Shown: positions 27,633-36,303 of the stretch, piece by piece
Position numbering within the stretch: position 1 is the stretch's first letter
Layout of the letters: each line of letters opens with the position of its first letter
Assembly: GCF_014596935.1 (NCBI RefSeq)
Contig: NZ_JACVXC010000003.1
Coordinates: 124,001-188,000, forward strand
Direction: 5' to 3'
Source of the DNA: Aestuariibaculum suncheonense
GTDB lineage: Bacteria > Bacteroidota > Bacteroidia > Flavobacteriales > Flavobacteriaceae
DNA length: 64,000 nt
Notes under the pieces: generated by a model
Databases searched by the model: none
The model's input: only the letters and a program-made list of their open reading frames with translations
What the model was told of the DNA's origin: nothing
Made by a program: the position numbers and the translations under genes

Positions 27633-29876
27633 CTATTCTTTAATTCCCCAATCTTTATTAGGGTTTGGTCCCATTACAAAATGAAGTGTTCCTCCTTCTA
27701 ATATGGTTTTATGTGCTATCGATGTTTGATTGAAAGTCTCACCATTTAAAGTCGCCGATTGTATGTAAATATTTTTATCTGAAACATTCTCCGCTTCAAT
27801 TGTGAATGTTTTCTCATTCGCTAAATTCAAGGTTGTTTTATCGAAAATCGGACTTCCAATTTCGTACTCAGCTGAAGCAGGATTCATTGGATAAAGCCCA
27901 ATAGAACTCAACACATACCACGCCGACATTTGTCCGCAATCTTCATTTCCACTCAATCCATTTGGTGTGGTGTTGTATTGGGTATCTAAAATATGACGCA
28001 CCCAATACTGTGTTCTCCAAGGTTTGTTTGCCTGATTAAACATATAAGCAATATGGTGACTTGGCTCATTTCCATGCGCATACTGACCAATTAACCCCGA
28101 AATATCTGCAGAGGTGTGCGTTCCTGTAATCTCAGAACTTTCGGTAAATAATTGTTCTAAACGCGATGTAAAAATATCTTCTCCGCCATGTAACTCTGCT
28201 AATTCTTTTACTGCATGAGGCACAAACCAACTGTGTTGCCAGGCATTCCCTTCAGTATAATCGGTTTGAACTCTGTGGTTGGAATATTTAGGATCGAAAG
28301 GTTCATTCCAAGACTTTCCATCTTCAGACTTCCCACGCATAAACCCAGTTTCATTATCAAACACATATTCAAATGCTTTTGAACGTTTCATGAAAAATTC
28401 GTAATCTTCAGTTTTACCTAATGCTTTAGCCATTTGCGCCACACACCAGTCATCGTAAGCATATTCTAATGTTATGGTTACCGATTCGTCAATTGAAGTA
28501 TAAGGAATATAACCAAATTCTTTATAGTATTTTAAACCACGTTCATCCTGCATCATGGTGTTTTTCATGGCTTCAAATGCCTTCTCCGCATCAAAACCCC
28601 TAATACCTTTTAAGTAGGCTTCAACAATTACAGGAATAGAATGATACCCCGTCATGGTATTCGTTTCATTCGCATAAAGCGTCCACACCGGTAATATTTT
28701 TTTGGTTTCATAATACGCCAGCATGGAATTGATAATATCTGAAACATTTTGCGGTGCAATCAACGTCAGTAGTGGTTGTTCTGCTCTAAACGTATCCCAA
28801 AGGGATAAGGTAGAATACGCGGTATAATCTTTAGCTGTAGCAATACTGTCATTTTCCATTCTGAATTCACCATTCGTATCACTAAACGTTACGGGTGCTA
28901 CCTGAGCATGATACATAGCGGTATAAAATATAGTTTCTAAAGAATCTACTTTACTTTCAACCTCAATGGTTTTTAAAGCTTTATTCCAAGTTTTATCAGC
29001 TTCAGATTTAATAGTTTCAAACTCAAAACCACCATCATTAAGATTCCCTTTAGCGTTTTCAATACTCACTGAAGACAAGGCTACTTTCGCTAATAATTCG
29101 TTAGAATCTGAAGCATCAAAAAATAATTGCATGGCTACTTTTTCGCCCTCAGCATGATTTCCTTCCGTTTTTAAACCATCTGCAAATACATTTTGATTGT
29201 TGATTGGTTTTGAAAATTTCGCTACAAAAAACACTTTTTGATTTGGCGCCCAACCTTTGCTGTAACGGTAGCCAGAAATGGTATATTCATCTTCAACAGT
29301 TAATATGGTTTCAATTGTTCTATCCCAATTTAAAGTGAATCCTAAATCGATAACGACAGACTGCTCGTCACCTGCCTTAAAGGTGTATTTATGATATGCC
29401 GTGTGTTTTGTCGTAGTAAGTTCTACATTAACATCGTGATCTTCTAAAAACAATTGGTAATATCCTGGTTTCGACGTTTCGTTAGAATGACTATATTTTG
29501 ATTTGTAAGTAATACTGTCTCTTGATTTTGGATACGCCGATAAGTCTACCTCCTTGTTTATTGGCATGAATAGAATATCGGCCAAATCGCCAATACCTGT
29601 CCCGCTTAAACTCAAGTGACTAAATCCAACAGCAATAGAGTCAGAATAATGATATCCAGAACACCAGTCCCACTTACTTATACCATTAATTGGACTCACT
29701 TGCAACATTCCAAAAGGTACTGTTGCGCCAGGGTATGTATGCCCATGTCCTCCTGTTCCTATAAAAGGATCTACTTTATCACTTAAAATTTTGTTAGTCA
29801 TGGTTTTATTAGTAACATTGTCCCCACAGCTCACAAAAAGCCCAACTAATAAAACAATTACCGATACGTTTTTCAT
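27633..29876 (-). CDS. GH92 alpha-mannosidase (lipoprotein), third copy
   Basis: 747 aa lipoprotein (LFVSC, Cys17), first gene of the 27-kb minus-strand operon. Motifs are DPFIGTGGHGHTYPGATVPFG (36-56, in part), LSLWDTFR (357-364), YTEGNAWQ with general acid Glu542, HGNEPSHH (601-608) and GNEDCGQMSAWYVLSS (from 643) with Asp647. Like the copy at 19055 it lacks the His-Glu pair of alpha-1,2 enzymes (GTHTSADIS at that place). A different linkage from the 4150 enzyme is expected. Its promoter must lie in the 116-bp gap shared with the divergent LytS gene. Confidence 0.93.
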   Translation of the reverse strand: MKNVSVIVLLVGLFVSCGDNVTNKTMTNKILSDKVDPFIGTGGHGHTYPGATVPFGMLQVSPINGISKWDWCSGYHYSDSIAVGFSHLSLSGTGIGDLADILFMPINKEVDLSAYPKSRDSITYKSKYSHSNETSKPGYYQLFLEDHDVNVELTTTKHTAYHKYTFKAGDEQSVVIDLGFTLNWDRTIETILTVEDEYTISGYRYSKGWAPNQKVFFVAKFSKPINNQNVFADGLKTEGNHAEGEKVAMQLFFDASDSNELLAKVALSSVSIENAKGNLNDGGFEFETIKSEADKTWNKALKTIEVESKVDSLETIFYTAMYHAQVAPVTFSDTNGEFRMENDSIATAKDYTAYSTLSLWDTFRAEQPLLTLIAPQNVSDIINSMLAYYETKKILPVWTLYANETNTMTGYHSIPVIVEAYLKGIRGFDAEKAFEAMKNTMMQDERGLKYYKEFGYIPYTSIDESVTITLEYAYDDWCVAQMAKALGKTEDYEFFMKRSKAFEYVFDNETGFMRGKSEDGKSWNEPFDPKYSNHRVQTDYTEGNAWQHSWFVPHAVKELAELHGGEDIFTSRLEQLFTESSEITGTHTSADISGLIGQYAHGNEPSHHIAYMFNQANKPWRTQYWVRHILDTQYNTTPNGLSGNEDCGQMSAWYVLSSIGLYPMNPASAEYEIGSPIFDKTTLNLANEKTFTIEAENVSDKNIYIQSATLNGETFNQTSIAHKTILEGGTLHFVMGPNPNKDWGIKE

Positions 29877-29900
29877 ATAATATTTTTAATATTGAAGTCT

Positions 29901-29926
29901 AAAGTTTCTAGTTTTTTCTAAACTTT
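29901..29926. promoter_or_regulatory. Inverted repeat in the divergent GH92/lytS promoter region
   Basis: AAAGTTT (29901-29907) and AAACTTT (29920-29926) form a 7-bp inverted repeat with a 12-nt spacer in the gap between the GH92 gene (minus) and the sensor kinase gene (plus). It is the only symmetric element seen there and could be an operator for the adjacent LytTR regulator or another factor. No clear -7 TAnnTTTG element was found at a convincing distance on either side. Confidence 0.3.
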
Positions 29927-29992
29927 GAAATTATTTTAGACGGATAACACATTTTAAGACCTGAACACCACAAAATAAAATTGTTTTACAAC

Positions 29993-31051
29993 ATGGACGT
30001 AAATCAAAACAAACTATTTAAAATACCATTACTCTACCATATTGTTTTTTGGTCAATTTATTTTTTATTTAACACCTTTCGATGGGGAAGTTATTTTGAT
30101 GATTACGGATATTCTTTAAAAACCAATCTTATCGGATTCCCTATCCATATGATTTTGTGTTACCTGAATATTTTTATTCTTATGCCCTATCTGGTTTACA
30201 ATAAAAAGTATGTACTATATGTTGTTTCAGTCTTAGGAGCTATATTTATAATGGTATTGGTAAAGTATAATTTAACTTACTGGCTGGTTAGCCATAATGT
30301 ATGGCCTGAAGGTCCAGAAGCCATTGATCAATTAAATTTTAACTATACCGTTGATATGATGATTGGAGAACTTTATGTAATCACATTTGTTACCGCTATA
30401 AAAATCACTCTGGATTATCTTCAAGAACACAAACGTGTTGCGCTTCTAGAAAAAACGCAATTAGAAACCGAGCTCCGTTTTTTAAAAACACAGGTATCAC
30501 CTCACTTCTTTTTTAACACTTTAAATAACATCTATTCCTTATCGGTTGAAAAATCGAACAAAACGCCAAAAATGATTTTAAAACTTTCTGAGTTGATGCG
30601 CTATTTACTTTATGAAACACGAGAACGCCGTCAGACTTTAGAAAAGGAAATTCTATACATTCAAAATTATATTGATTTAGAACGTGTTCGATATGATGAA
30701 AATTTGGAAGTTAACATGTACATATCCGGCGACATTCACGACAAAGAAATCGCACCCATTTTATTGCTCACTTTTATAGAAAACGCCTTTAAACACGGCG
30801 CTGACAAGAATATTGGTCGCGTAAAAATAAATATCAACTTTAAGATTGTTGAAAATTTTCTTTACTTTACCGTCACCAATCCACTACCGCAGGTGAACGA
30901 ACACCAAAAGCGTAATAAAAAAGCCGGAGGAATTGGTTTGGTAAACGCAAAAAAAAGACTGGAATTAGGCTATAATAAAAATGATTATAAGCTTTCGATT
31001 AAGGAAAAAAAGAACAAATTTGTTGTTAAACTAAAAATAAAAGTCACTTAA
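29993..31051 (+). CDS. LytS/YehU-type sensor histidine kinase
   Basis: 352 aa. The ATG at 29993 is preferred over an in-frame TTG four codons earlier. Four hydrophobic helices (about 10-30, 42-65, 75-97, 120-140) form a membrane domain without a large periplasmic sensor. The His_kinase domain (PF06580 type) has LKTQVSPHFFFNTLNNIYS with the phosphoacceptor His in SPHFFFN, and the HATPase_c part has LLLTFIENAFKHGA (N-box) and GGIGLVNAKKRL (G-box). It is 38 bp upstream of the LytTR regulator gene and divergent from the glycan operon, which makes this pair its best candidate regulator in the window; the other usual Bacteroidota glycan-locus regulators (HTCS, SusR, ECF/anti-sigma) are absent. Confidence 0.9.
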   Translation: MDVNQNKLFKIPLLYHIVFWSIYFLFNTFRWGSYFDDYGYSLKTNLIGFPIHMILCYLNIFILMPYLVYNKKYVLYVVSVLGAIFIMVLVKYNLTYWLVSHNVWPEGPEAIDQLNFNYTVDMMIGELYVITFVTAIKITLDYLQEHKRVALLEKTQLETELRFLKTQVSPHFFFNTLNNIYSLSVEKSNKTPKMILKLSELMRYLLYETRERRQTLEKEILYIQNYIDLERVRYDENLEVNMYISGDIHDKEIAPILLLTFIENAFKHGADKNIGRVKININFKIVENFLYFTVTNPLPQVNEHQKRNKKAGGIGLVNAKKRLELGYNKNDYKLSIKEKKNKFVVKLKIKVT

Positions 31052-31089
31052 ACGTCTAAAACAAACTAAACAAGTACCATAACTATACC

Positions 31090-31803
31090 ATGAAAATTAA
31101 ATGCCTGATTATTGATGATGAACCATTAGCTGTTAATGTGATAAAAAATTATCTGGAACAAATAGATAATTACGAAATCGTAAATACATTTAACAATGCC
31201 ATTGATGGATTAAATTTTCTAAAAAACAACCATGTTGATGTTATTTTCTTAGATATAAATATGCCTGTTCTTGACGGTATAAATTTTATTAAAAGTTTAG
31301 AAAAAACTCCATTAATTATTATTACCAGTGCTTACGATGAATACGCTTTAGAAACTTACGAATTAGACGTTCTTGACTATTTGGTTAAACCTATTGAAAT
31401 GCCAAGGTTTATGAAAACCTTGAATAAAATAACCAAGCGATTGGAAAGCAATAATAGGATTCCTGCAAGTACTTCTAAAGAAACTCCTTTCATTTTCATT
31501 AAGATTGACAAAAAGAAAATGAAAAAAATATTTCTCAATGAAATTTTAATCATTGAGAGCTTAAAAGACTATCTAAAAATTAAAACTTTTTCAGGCTCTT
31601 ACATTGTACATTACACTTTAAAGGACTTTACCAACTTGCTTCCTCCAGGCGATTTTATAAGAATTCACAGATCTTATACCGTAGCTATTGACAAAATTGA
31701 TGCTGTAGAAGGTAATAGTGTTGAAATTGAAGGTTTACGGTATGTTATTGGGCGCTCGTACATTGATGAAGTAAAGCAAAAGATATTAGATGCCTCAGTT
31801 TAG
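31090..31803 (+). CDS. LytTR-family response regulator
   Basis: 237 aa. Receiver domain (1-120): CLIIDDEPLA holds the acidic pocket, VIFLDINMPVLDG the phosphoacceptor Asp (about 55), ITSAYDEYALETYELDVLDYLVKP the switch Thr/Ser and Lys. LytTR DNA-binding domain (about 135-235): FIKIDKKKMKKIFLNEILIIESLKDYLKI and FIRIHRSYTVAIDKIDAVEG. It forms a cognate pair with the upstream kinase. It probably controls either the divergent glycan operon or the adjacent nagB/GH29/fucP genes; target sites were not proved. Confidence 0.92.
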   Translation: MKIKCLIIDDEPLAVNVIKNYLEQIDNYEIVNTFNNAIDGLNFLKNNHVDVIFLDINMPVLDGINFIKSLEKTPLIIITSAYDEYALETYELDVLDYLVKPIEMPRFMKTLNKITKRLESNNRIPASTSKETPFIFIKIDKKKMKKIFLNEILIIESLKDYLKIKTFSGSYIVHYTLKDFTNLLPPGDFIRIHRSYTVAIDKIDAVEGNSVEIEGLRYVIGRSYIDEVKQKILDASV

Positions 31804-31816
31804 TTTATAACAAACA

Positions 31817-31854
31817 AAGATGGCTATTTCTTTTAAATTCGAAACAACCATCTT
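31817..31854. terminator. Weak hairpin between convergent genes
   Basis: AAGATGG (31817-31823) and CCATCTT (31848-31854) pair, with TTTC/GAAA extending the stem inside. It lies between the LytTR gene end and the nagB end. There is no strong U-tract, so it is only a modest terminator candidate for the plus-strand genes. Confidence 0.35.
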
Positions 31855-31918
31855 ATTAACCAAACTCAAATAACATAAACTAAACAATAAAAAACTAATA
31901 TGAGTTCGTTCTAAGTTT

Positions 31919-33850
31919 TTAAAAATAGAAGCGTTTAAACGCTTCTATAGCCTCATAGTCTGCCAGGCCAAGGTCTTTATATTTTTTTGCTGTTGCACGG
32001 TTTCGATCTTCCGCTCGAACCCAAAACTCTCTGTTGTCGTCACCCTGAAACATAACACCATCTTTCTGTGACTGATGATAGAATATAGCCTGACGCTTTT
32101 TAAGTACCTGATCTGGACTCATCGGCACGGCCATATCAATTTGATAAGGTTCCCATTCGTGCCATGCACCGCGATACAACCAAACCCAGCAATTCTTCAT
32201 ATAACTTTTAAATTTCAAAAGTTTCAAAGCTTCAAACAACACATCTAAACACACTTTATGAGTTCCGTGAGGATCTGCTAAATCGCCTGCTGCATAGATT
32301 TGATGTGGCTTAATATCTTCTATTAAATTACACATGATTTCTATATCAATTTCTGTGAGTTTTCCTTTTTTTACAGTTCCTGTTTCATAAAACGGAAGCT
32401 CTAAAAAATGGACATTTTCATCTGATAGTCCTACATATCTTGTTGCTGCTAAAGATTCACTTTTTCTGATACTGGTTTTTAATTTCCTAACTTCGAGCGT
32501 ATCTATGTCATTTTTGGATTTGTGCTTTAAAAAATGAATAATACCATCGACTTCAGTTGAATTAGAATTTAGAACTTTAGAAACTTCTAAAAACTTCAAA
32601 GCCTCTTCATTACTTACGGCAATATTTCCTGAAGTTTGATAAGCTACATGAACCTCATGCCCTTGTTCTACCAATCGCGCAAAGGTTCCTCCCATAGAGA
32701 TAACATCGTCATCAGGATGCGGACTAAAAATAATCACACGCTTTTTAGCTGGTTCAGATCGTTCCGGCCGGCAACTGTCATCTACATCACGCTTTCCTCC
32801 AGGCCACCCCGTAATAGTATGTTGCATCTTATTAAACATTTTTATGTTTAAATCGTAAGCAGTACCTTCTTCATTTAATATGCCGGACATACCATTATCG
32901 TTATAATCTTTATCGGTTAATTTTAAAAACGGTTTATTGGTTATTTCACTTAACCATATAACAGCTCTTCGTTTTAATTCATCATCCCATCGACAAGATT
33001 TCACCAACCAAGGCGTCTTAACTCTCGTTAATTCTGACGAAGCTTCAACATCTAAAACAAAGGTTGTGTTCTCGTGTTCCTGTAAGTAAGTAGCCGGAAC
33101 TTGCGACGACATTTCTCCTTCAATAGCCTGCTTAATGATATCTGCTTTATTTATTCCCCAAGCTAACAACATTATGCGTTTGGCTTTTCTAACCGTTCCT
33201 ACACCCATAGTAATAGCTTTTCTGGGAACATTTTTTAAACCTAAAAAAGCTTGAGATGCATCCACCCGAGTAATGTAATCTAATGTAATTGCTCTGGTTC
33301 CGGAATTAATATGAGAACCAGGTTCATTAAATCCAATATGTCCTGTTCTACCGATACCCAGCAATTGAAAATCGATACCACCATAAGACTGTATTTTCAT
33401 TTCATAATCTATACAATATTGGTGCAAATCCTGATCGCTAACCGTTCCATCAGGGATATTTATATTTTCATGTAAAATATCGACATGATTAAACAAATGA
33501 TCATGCATGAAATAATAATAACTTTGAATGTTATCTACATCTATAGGATAATATTCATCAAGATTAAAGGTTACCACATTTTTAAAGCTCAACCCTTCTT
33601 CTCGGTGCATACGCACTAATTCCTCATAAACCTTTACCGGTGAAGATCCTGTCGCTAAGCCTAAAACACAAACTTCATTTAATTCTTCTTTTCGTCGAAT
33701 TAGATTTGCTATTTCGTGAGCTACTAAAACGGAAGCTTCTAATGATGATTCAAAAATAACGTTATGAATTTTCTCAAAACGTGTCTCTTCAAATTTGCCT
33801 GCTTCTCTATAACTTAATTCCTTAGCCTTGTTTATTACCGTATTAACCAT
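31919..33850 (-). CDS. nagB: Glucosamine-6-phosphate deaminase fused to PIG-L-type deacetylase domain
   Basis: 643 aa, cytoplasmic. Residues 25-285 are NagB: LATGSSP (65-71), FNLDEYY (95-101) and GIGRTGHIGFNEPGS (165-179). A C-terminal PIG-L/LmbE-type domain starts at about 370 with IIFSPHPDDDVISMGG; its HPDDD (378-382) is the zinc-binding motif, and DPHGTHKVC (about 551-559) gives the further His ligands. It would therefore both deacetylate a GlcNAc derivative and convert GlcN-6-P to fructose-6-P. The two-domain form is widespread in Bacteroidota. Its last codons form a terminator hairpin. The promoter shares a 21-bp motif with the next gene upstream (GH29). Confidence 0.92.
   Translation of the reverse strand: MVNTVINKAKELSYREAGKFEETRFEKIHNVIFESSLEASVLVAHEIANLIRRKEELNEVCVLGLATGSSPVKVYEELVRMHREEGLSFKNVVTFNLDEYYPIDVDNIQSYYYFMHDHLFNHVDILHENINIPDGTVSDQDLHQYCIDYEMKIQSYGGIDFQLLGIGRTGHIGFNEPGSHINSGTRAITLDYITRVDASQAFLGLKNVPRKAITMGVGTVRKAKRIMLLAWGINKADIIKQAIEGEMSSQVPATYLQEHENTTFVLDVEASSELTRVKTPWLVKSCRWDDELKRRAVIWLSEITNKPFLKLTDKDYNDNGMSGILNEEGTAYDLNIKMFNKMQHTITGWPGGKRDVDDSCRPERSEPAKKRVIIFSPHPDDDVISMGGTFARLVEQGHEVHVAYQTSGNIAVSNEEALKFLEVSKVLNSNSTEVDGIIHFLKHKSKNDIDTLEVRKLKTSIRKSESLAATRYVGLSDENVHFLELPFYETGTVKKGKLTEIDIEIMCNLIEDIKPHQIYAAGDLADPHGTHKVCLDVLFEALKLLKFKSYMKNCWVWLYRGAWHEWEPYQIDMAVPMSPDQVLKKRQAIFYHQSQKDGVMFQGDDNREFWVRAEDRNRATAKKYKDLGLADYEAIEAFKRFYF
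31925..31948 (-). terminator. Terminator hairpin overlapping the nagB stop region
   Basis: Perfect 24-bp palindrome (ATAGAAGCGTTT/AAACGCTTCTAT) inside the last codons of nagB, followed on the minus strand by TTTTT that runs into the stop codon TAA. This is a rho-independent terminator layout in which the hairpin encodes the C-terminal residues AFKRFYF. Confidence 0.7.
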
Positions 33851-33874
33851 AAAAAACCAAATAGATTACTCACT

Positions 33875-33922
33875 CCAAATTACCTATTTCAACTGGTTTT
33901 TATTTTATTATTTCGACTAATA
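33875..33922 (-). promoter_or_regulatory. nagB promoter with GTCGAAA motif
   Basis: On the minus strand a 21-nt element TATTAGTCGAAATAATAAAAT (33902-33922) is followed after 19 bp by the -7-like octamer TAATTTGG (33875-33882). The same element, with one mismatch and the same 19-bp spacing, precedes the GH29 gene at 36101-36148. This supports a shared activator or operator site. Confidence 0.55.
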
Positions 33923-33972
33923 GCGTTGGAACTACTCCAAAGGAACTAATTTTAAAGATGTAACAGCATTGT

Positions 33973-36060
33973 TTAATCTACGGCAGCATCAATAACATCC
34001 AGTTCGGCAATTGAAAAGACGGATTCGTTTTTAACACCTTGCTTAATTATAAATTTCAGGTAACGTGCATTAACCTTTTCAAACATTTTTATTTGTTCTA
34101 CAGGGTTATTTTCAATATTTGAAAACTCGCCCTGAGACTGTTCAATCCAATGCATCTTATCTGTGCTAGTGTAAAAAGCGTATTTAGAAATTAAATATAA
34201 ATTGTGTCCAGTCTGTTTTGGGAAGTAGGAAAATCCGTTAATAAGAGAAAGTTCTCCCATGTCTACAATAATTTCCTGTTGCAATTGTGAGTTAATACCT
34301 CTAAAAGTCCACGTTGTTGTTCTATCACCATCTATAATACTTTCAGCTGAATGAGTAGAAATCACCTTCCATTTAGCTTTAGATTTCCCGTAATTTATAG
34401 TTTTTACTTTACTACTTACATGCTCTTCAGGATTATAAGCCAAGGCTTTAATCGTAACCGCTTGAGGTAGATTAATAGCATCTTTAAACAACTGACTGTT
34501 TTGGTTTGGCTCAGTACCATCTGTCGTGTAATAAATTAAATGTCCTTTTTCAGCTTCCATAGTTATAACTCCATTTTTATTACGACGAATATTTGGCATC
34601 CCTACAAGTATTGGAGCATTATATGCTTTTATAGCAGAAATAACCAAACTTGATTTAGCGTCAGTAAAATTAATTCTCAGCGCTTTTGTAGTTACTCTTG
34701 GTGTTCTTAAAATTCGTTTATACCCAATAGTAGTTTCATTTGCTATGGTTTGCCATTGCTCGTCTACATAAGCTTCAACATTAAATGCTTTTACCCGTTG
34801 CCCTAAAGCAATATACTCCTGTAATTCAATTCGGTTAAGCGTTGTTGGTTTTTCAAATTCAAATAATACTGAGCCTGTGTTTATACTGTCATTGGTAGCC
34901 CAATAGGTTTCTTTATTGTTATCAGTGAGGTTTTCTGCTCCATAAGCATTGCTATTTCCTCGAATATGATTTGCAGATACTTTTGCACTAATCAATAATT
35001 CATCTTTAAAATCGGCTTGAATTACTGCCGTTAGTTCTTTCAAACGCGCAATATCATTTTCATTCACCAGACCACGTTTATCTACCGGAAGATTTAACAA
35101 GAGGTTCGCATTTCTTCCAATCGATTCATAATAAATATCAACCATCTCCTTCAGCGGTCTTACTTTACTATCTTCCGATTCATGATAAAACCACCCAGGA
35201 CGAATAGATACATCGGCTTCACCTGGTACCCACTTTTCACCATCTTCATGACCATTCATAAATTCGGAGTAATGCACTTTACCTGCCAATTCATCTTTCT
35301 GCCTCAGCAAACACCAATTGGTTTTCCCAGCCCTTCCTCTCTCATTTCCAATCCATCGCGCTTCCGATGGACCAATACCCCAGACCAAAGTATTTGGAGA
35401 AATGTTATAAATCATTTTATAAGTTTCATCCCAATCGTAATACTCCAACGTATTAATTTTTCTAATTTCATTAGCACCTCCATAATAGCCATCACCCCCG
35501 TTAGCACCATCGAACCACATTTCAAATACGTCGCCATAATTCGTTAATAATTCTTTCAGTTGATTTCTAAAATAAGTAATGTATTCAGGTTTTCCATAAC
35601 CGGGATGATTTCTATCCCAAGGGGATAAATAAATACCTAATTTTAATCCATATTCTTTACAGGCTTCAGCTAATTCCTTAACCACATCGCCTTTACCATC
35701 TTTCCATGGTGAATTTTTCACTGAACGCTCTGTGTATTGCGATGGCCACAAGCAAAACCCATCATGATGTTTAGCGGTTAAAATAATGCCCTTCATGCCA
35801 GCTTCTTTTACTACCCGAGCCCATTGTCTAGTATCCAATTCTGTTGGATTGAATAATTCCGGAGATTCATCACCGTATCCCCATTCTTTATTTGTAAACG
35901 TATTTAAAGAAAAATGAACAAAGGCATAATACTCCATATTGTGCCAATTCAATTGCTTTTCTGAAGGTGTTAGCCCAAACTTTTCAGGCGGTGCAACCAC
36001 TTCTTTACAACCAAGTACACTAATAAAAAAATATGCAACAAATAATTCTTTAACTCTCAT
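33973..36060 (-). CDS. Alpha-L-fucosidase (GH29) with CHB_HEX and discoidin-like modules, lipoprotein
   Basis: About 695 aa. I choose the ATG complementary to 36058-36060, giving the lipoprotein signal MRVKELFVAYFFISVLGC; a TTG start nine codons earlier (36087) is less likely. In the numbering of the longer form, the GH29 motifs are TAKHHDGFCLWPSQ (104-117) and FEMWFDGANG with nucleophile Asp193. After the catalytic domain come a discoidin-like domain (about 370-495), a CHB_HEX-like segment (HLIYYTTDGTEPNQNS, about 515-530) and a second discoidin-like domain to the end. This modular type, often alpha-1,3/1,4-acting, differs from the two single-domain GH29 enzymes. It lies divergent from fucP, so fucose release and uptake are adjacent. 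Confidence 0.92.
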   Translation of the reverse strand: MRVKELFVAYFFISVLGCKEVVAPPEKFGLTPSEKQLNWHNMEYYAFVHFSLNTFTNKEWGYGDESPELFNPTELDTRQWARVVKEAGMKGIILTAKHHDGFCLWPSQYTERSVKNSPWKDGKGDVVKELAEACKEYGLKLGIYLSPWDRNHPGYGKPEYITYFRNQLKELLTNYGDVFEMWFDGANGGDGYYGGANEIRKINTLEYYDWDETYKMIYNISPNTLVWGIGPSEARWIGNERGRAGKTNWCLLRQKDELAGKVHYSEFMNGHEDGEKWVPGEADVSIRPGWFYHESEDSKVRPLKEMVDIYYESIGRNANLLLNLPVDKRGLVNENDIARLKELTAVIQADFKDELLISAKVSANHIRGNSNAYGAENLTDNNKETYWATNDSINTGSVLFEFEKPTTLNRIELQEYIALGQRVKAFNVEAYVDEQWQTIANETTIGYKRILRTPRVTTKALRINFTDAKSSLVISAIKAYNAPILVGMPNIRRNKNGVITMEAEKGHLIYYTTDGTEPNQNSQLFKDAINLPQAVTIKALAYNPEEHVSSKVKTINYGKSKAKWKVISTHSAESIIDGDRTTTWTFRGINSQLQQEIIVDMGELSLINGFSYFPKQTGHNLYLISKYAFYTSTDKMHWIEQSQGEFSNIENNPVEQIKMFEKVNARYLKFIIKQGVKNESVFSIAELDVIDAAVD

Positions 36061-36100
36061 CACAATAGCCTTTAAAAAATAAATCAAATAAGTTTATTAA

Positions 36101-36148
36101 CAAATCTATACAAGTAAATGTATTATCATTTTATTATTTCGACAAATA
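36101..36148 (-). promoter_or_regulatory. GH29 promoter with GTCGAAA motif
   Basis: Minus strand: element TATTTGTCGAAATAATAAAAT (36128-36148) and, after 19 bp, the exact -7 consensus TAGATTTG (36101-36108). It differs from the nagB element at one of 21 positions. Confidence 0.6.
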
Positions 36149-36224
36149 ACAAATTATATTATCTAAAGATGATTTAAAATCTAATTTAGAAGAAATAAAA
36201 TTGTTCATTTAGTTCAACAAATCC

Positions 36225-36273
36225 TGCAATCGTCGAAAAAATACATATTATTGCAGTCGAAAAGCTACTTTTC
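36225..36273 (+). promoter_or_regulatory. fucP promoter with two GTCGAAA motifs
   Basis: GTCGAAAAAATA at 36232 and GTCGAAAAG at 36256, bracketed by an inverted repeat TGCAAT (36225-36230)/ATTGCA (36250-36255). A -7-like TACTTTTC begins at 36266, 34 bp after the first GTCG, against 35 bp in the nagB and GH29 promoters. Confidence 0.5.
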
Positions 36274-36303
36274 ATTTTTATAAAACTAAATTATTAATTA
36301 GAT

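Noticed and set aside
36061-36087. N-terminal extension of the GH29 gene to a TTG start
   Set aside because: The ATG at 36060 gives a clean lipoprotein signal; the extension only adds residues before it. The same logic rejects GTG 39019, TTG 29981, GTG 57482, GTG 58409, and the upstream starts at 60939, 61721 and 41997.
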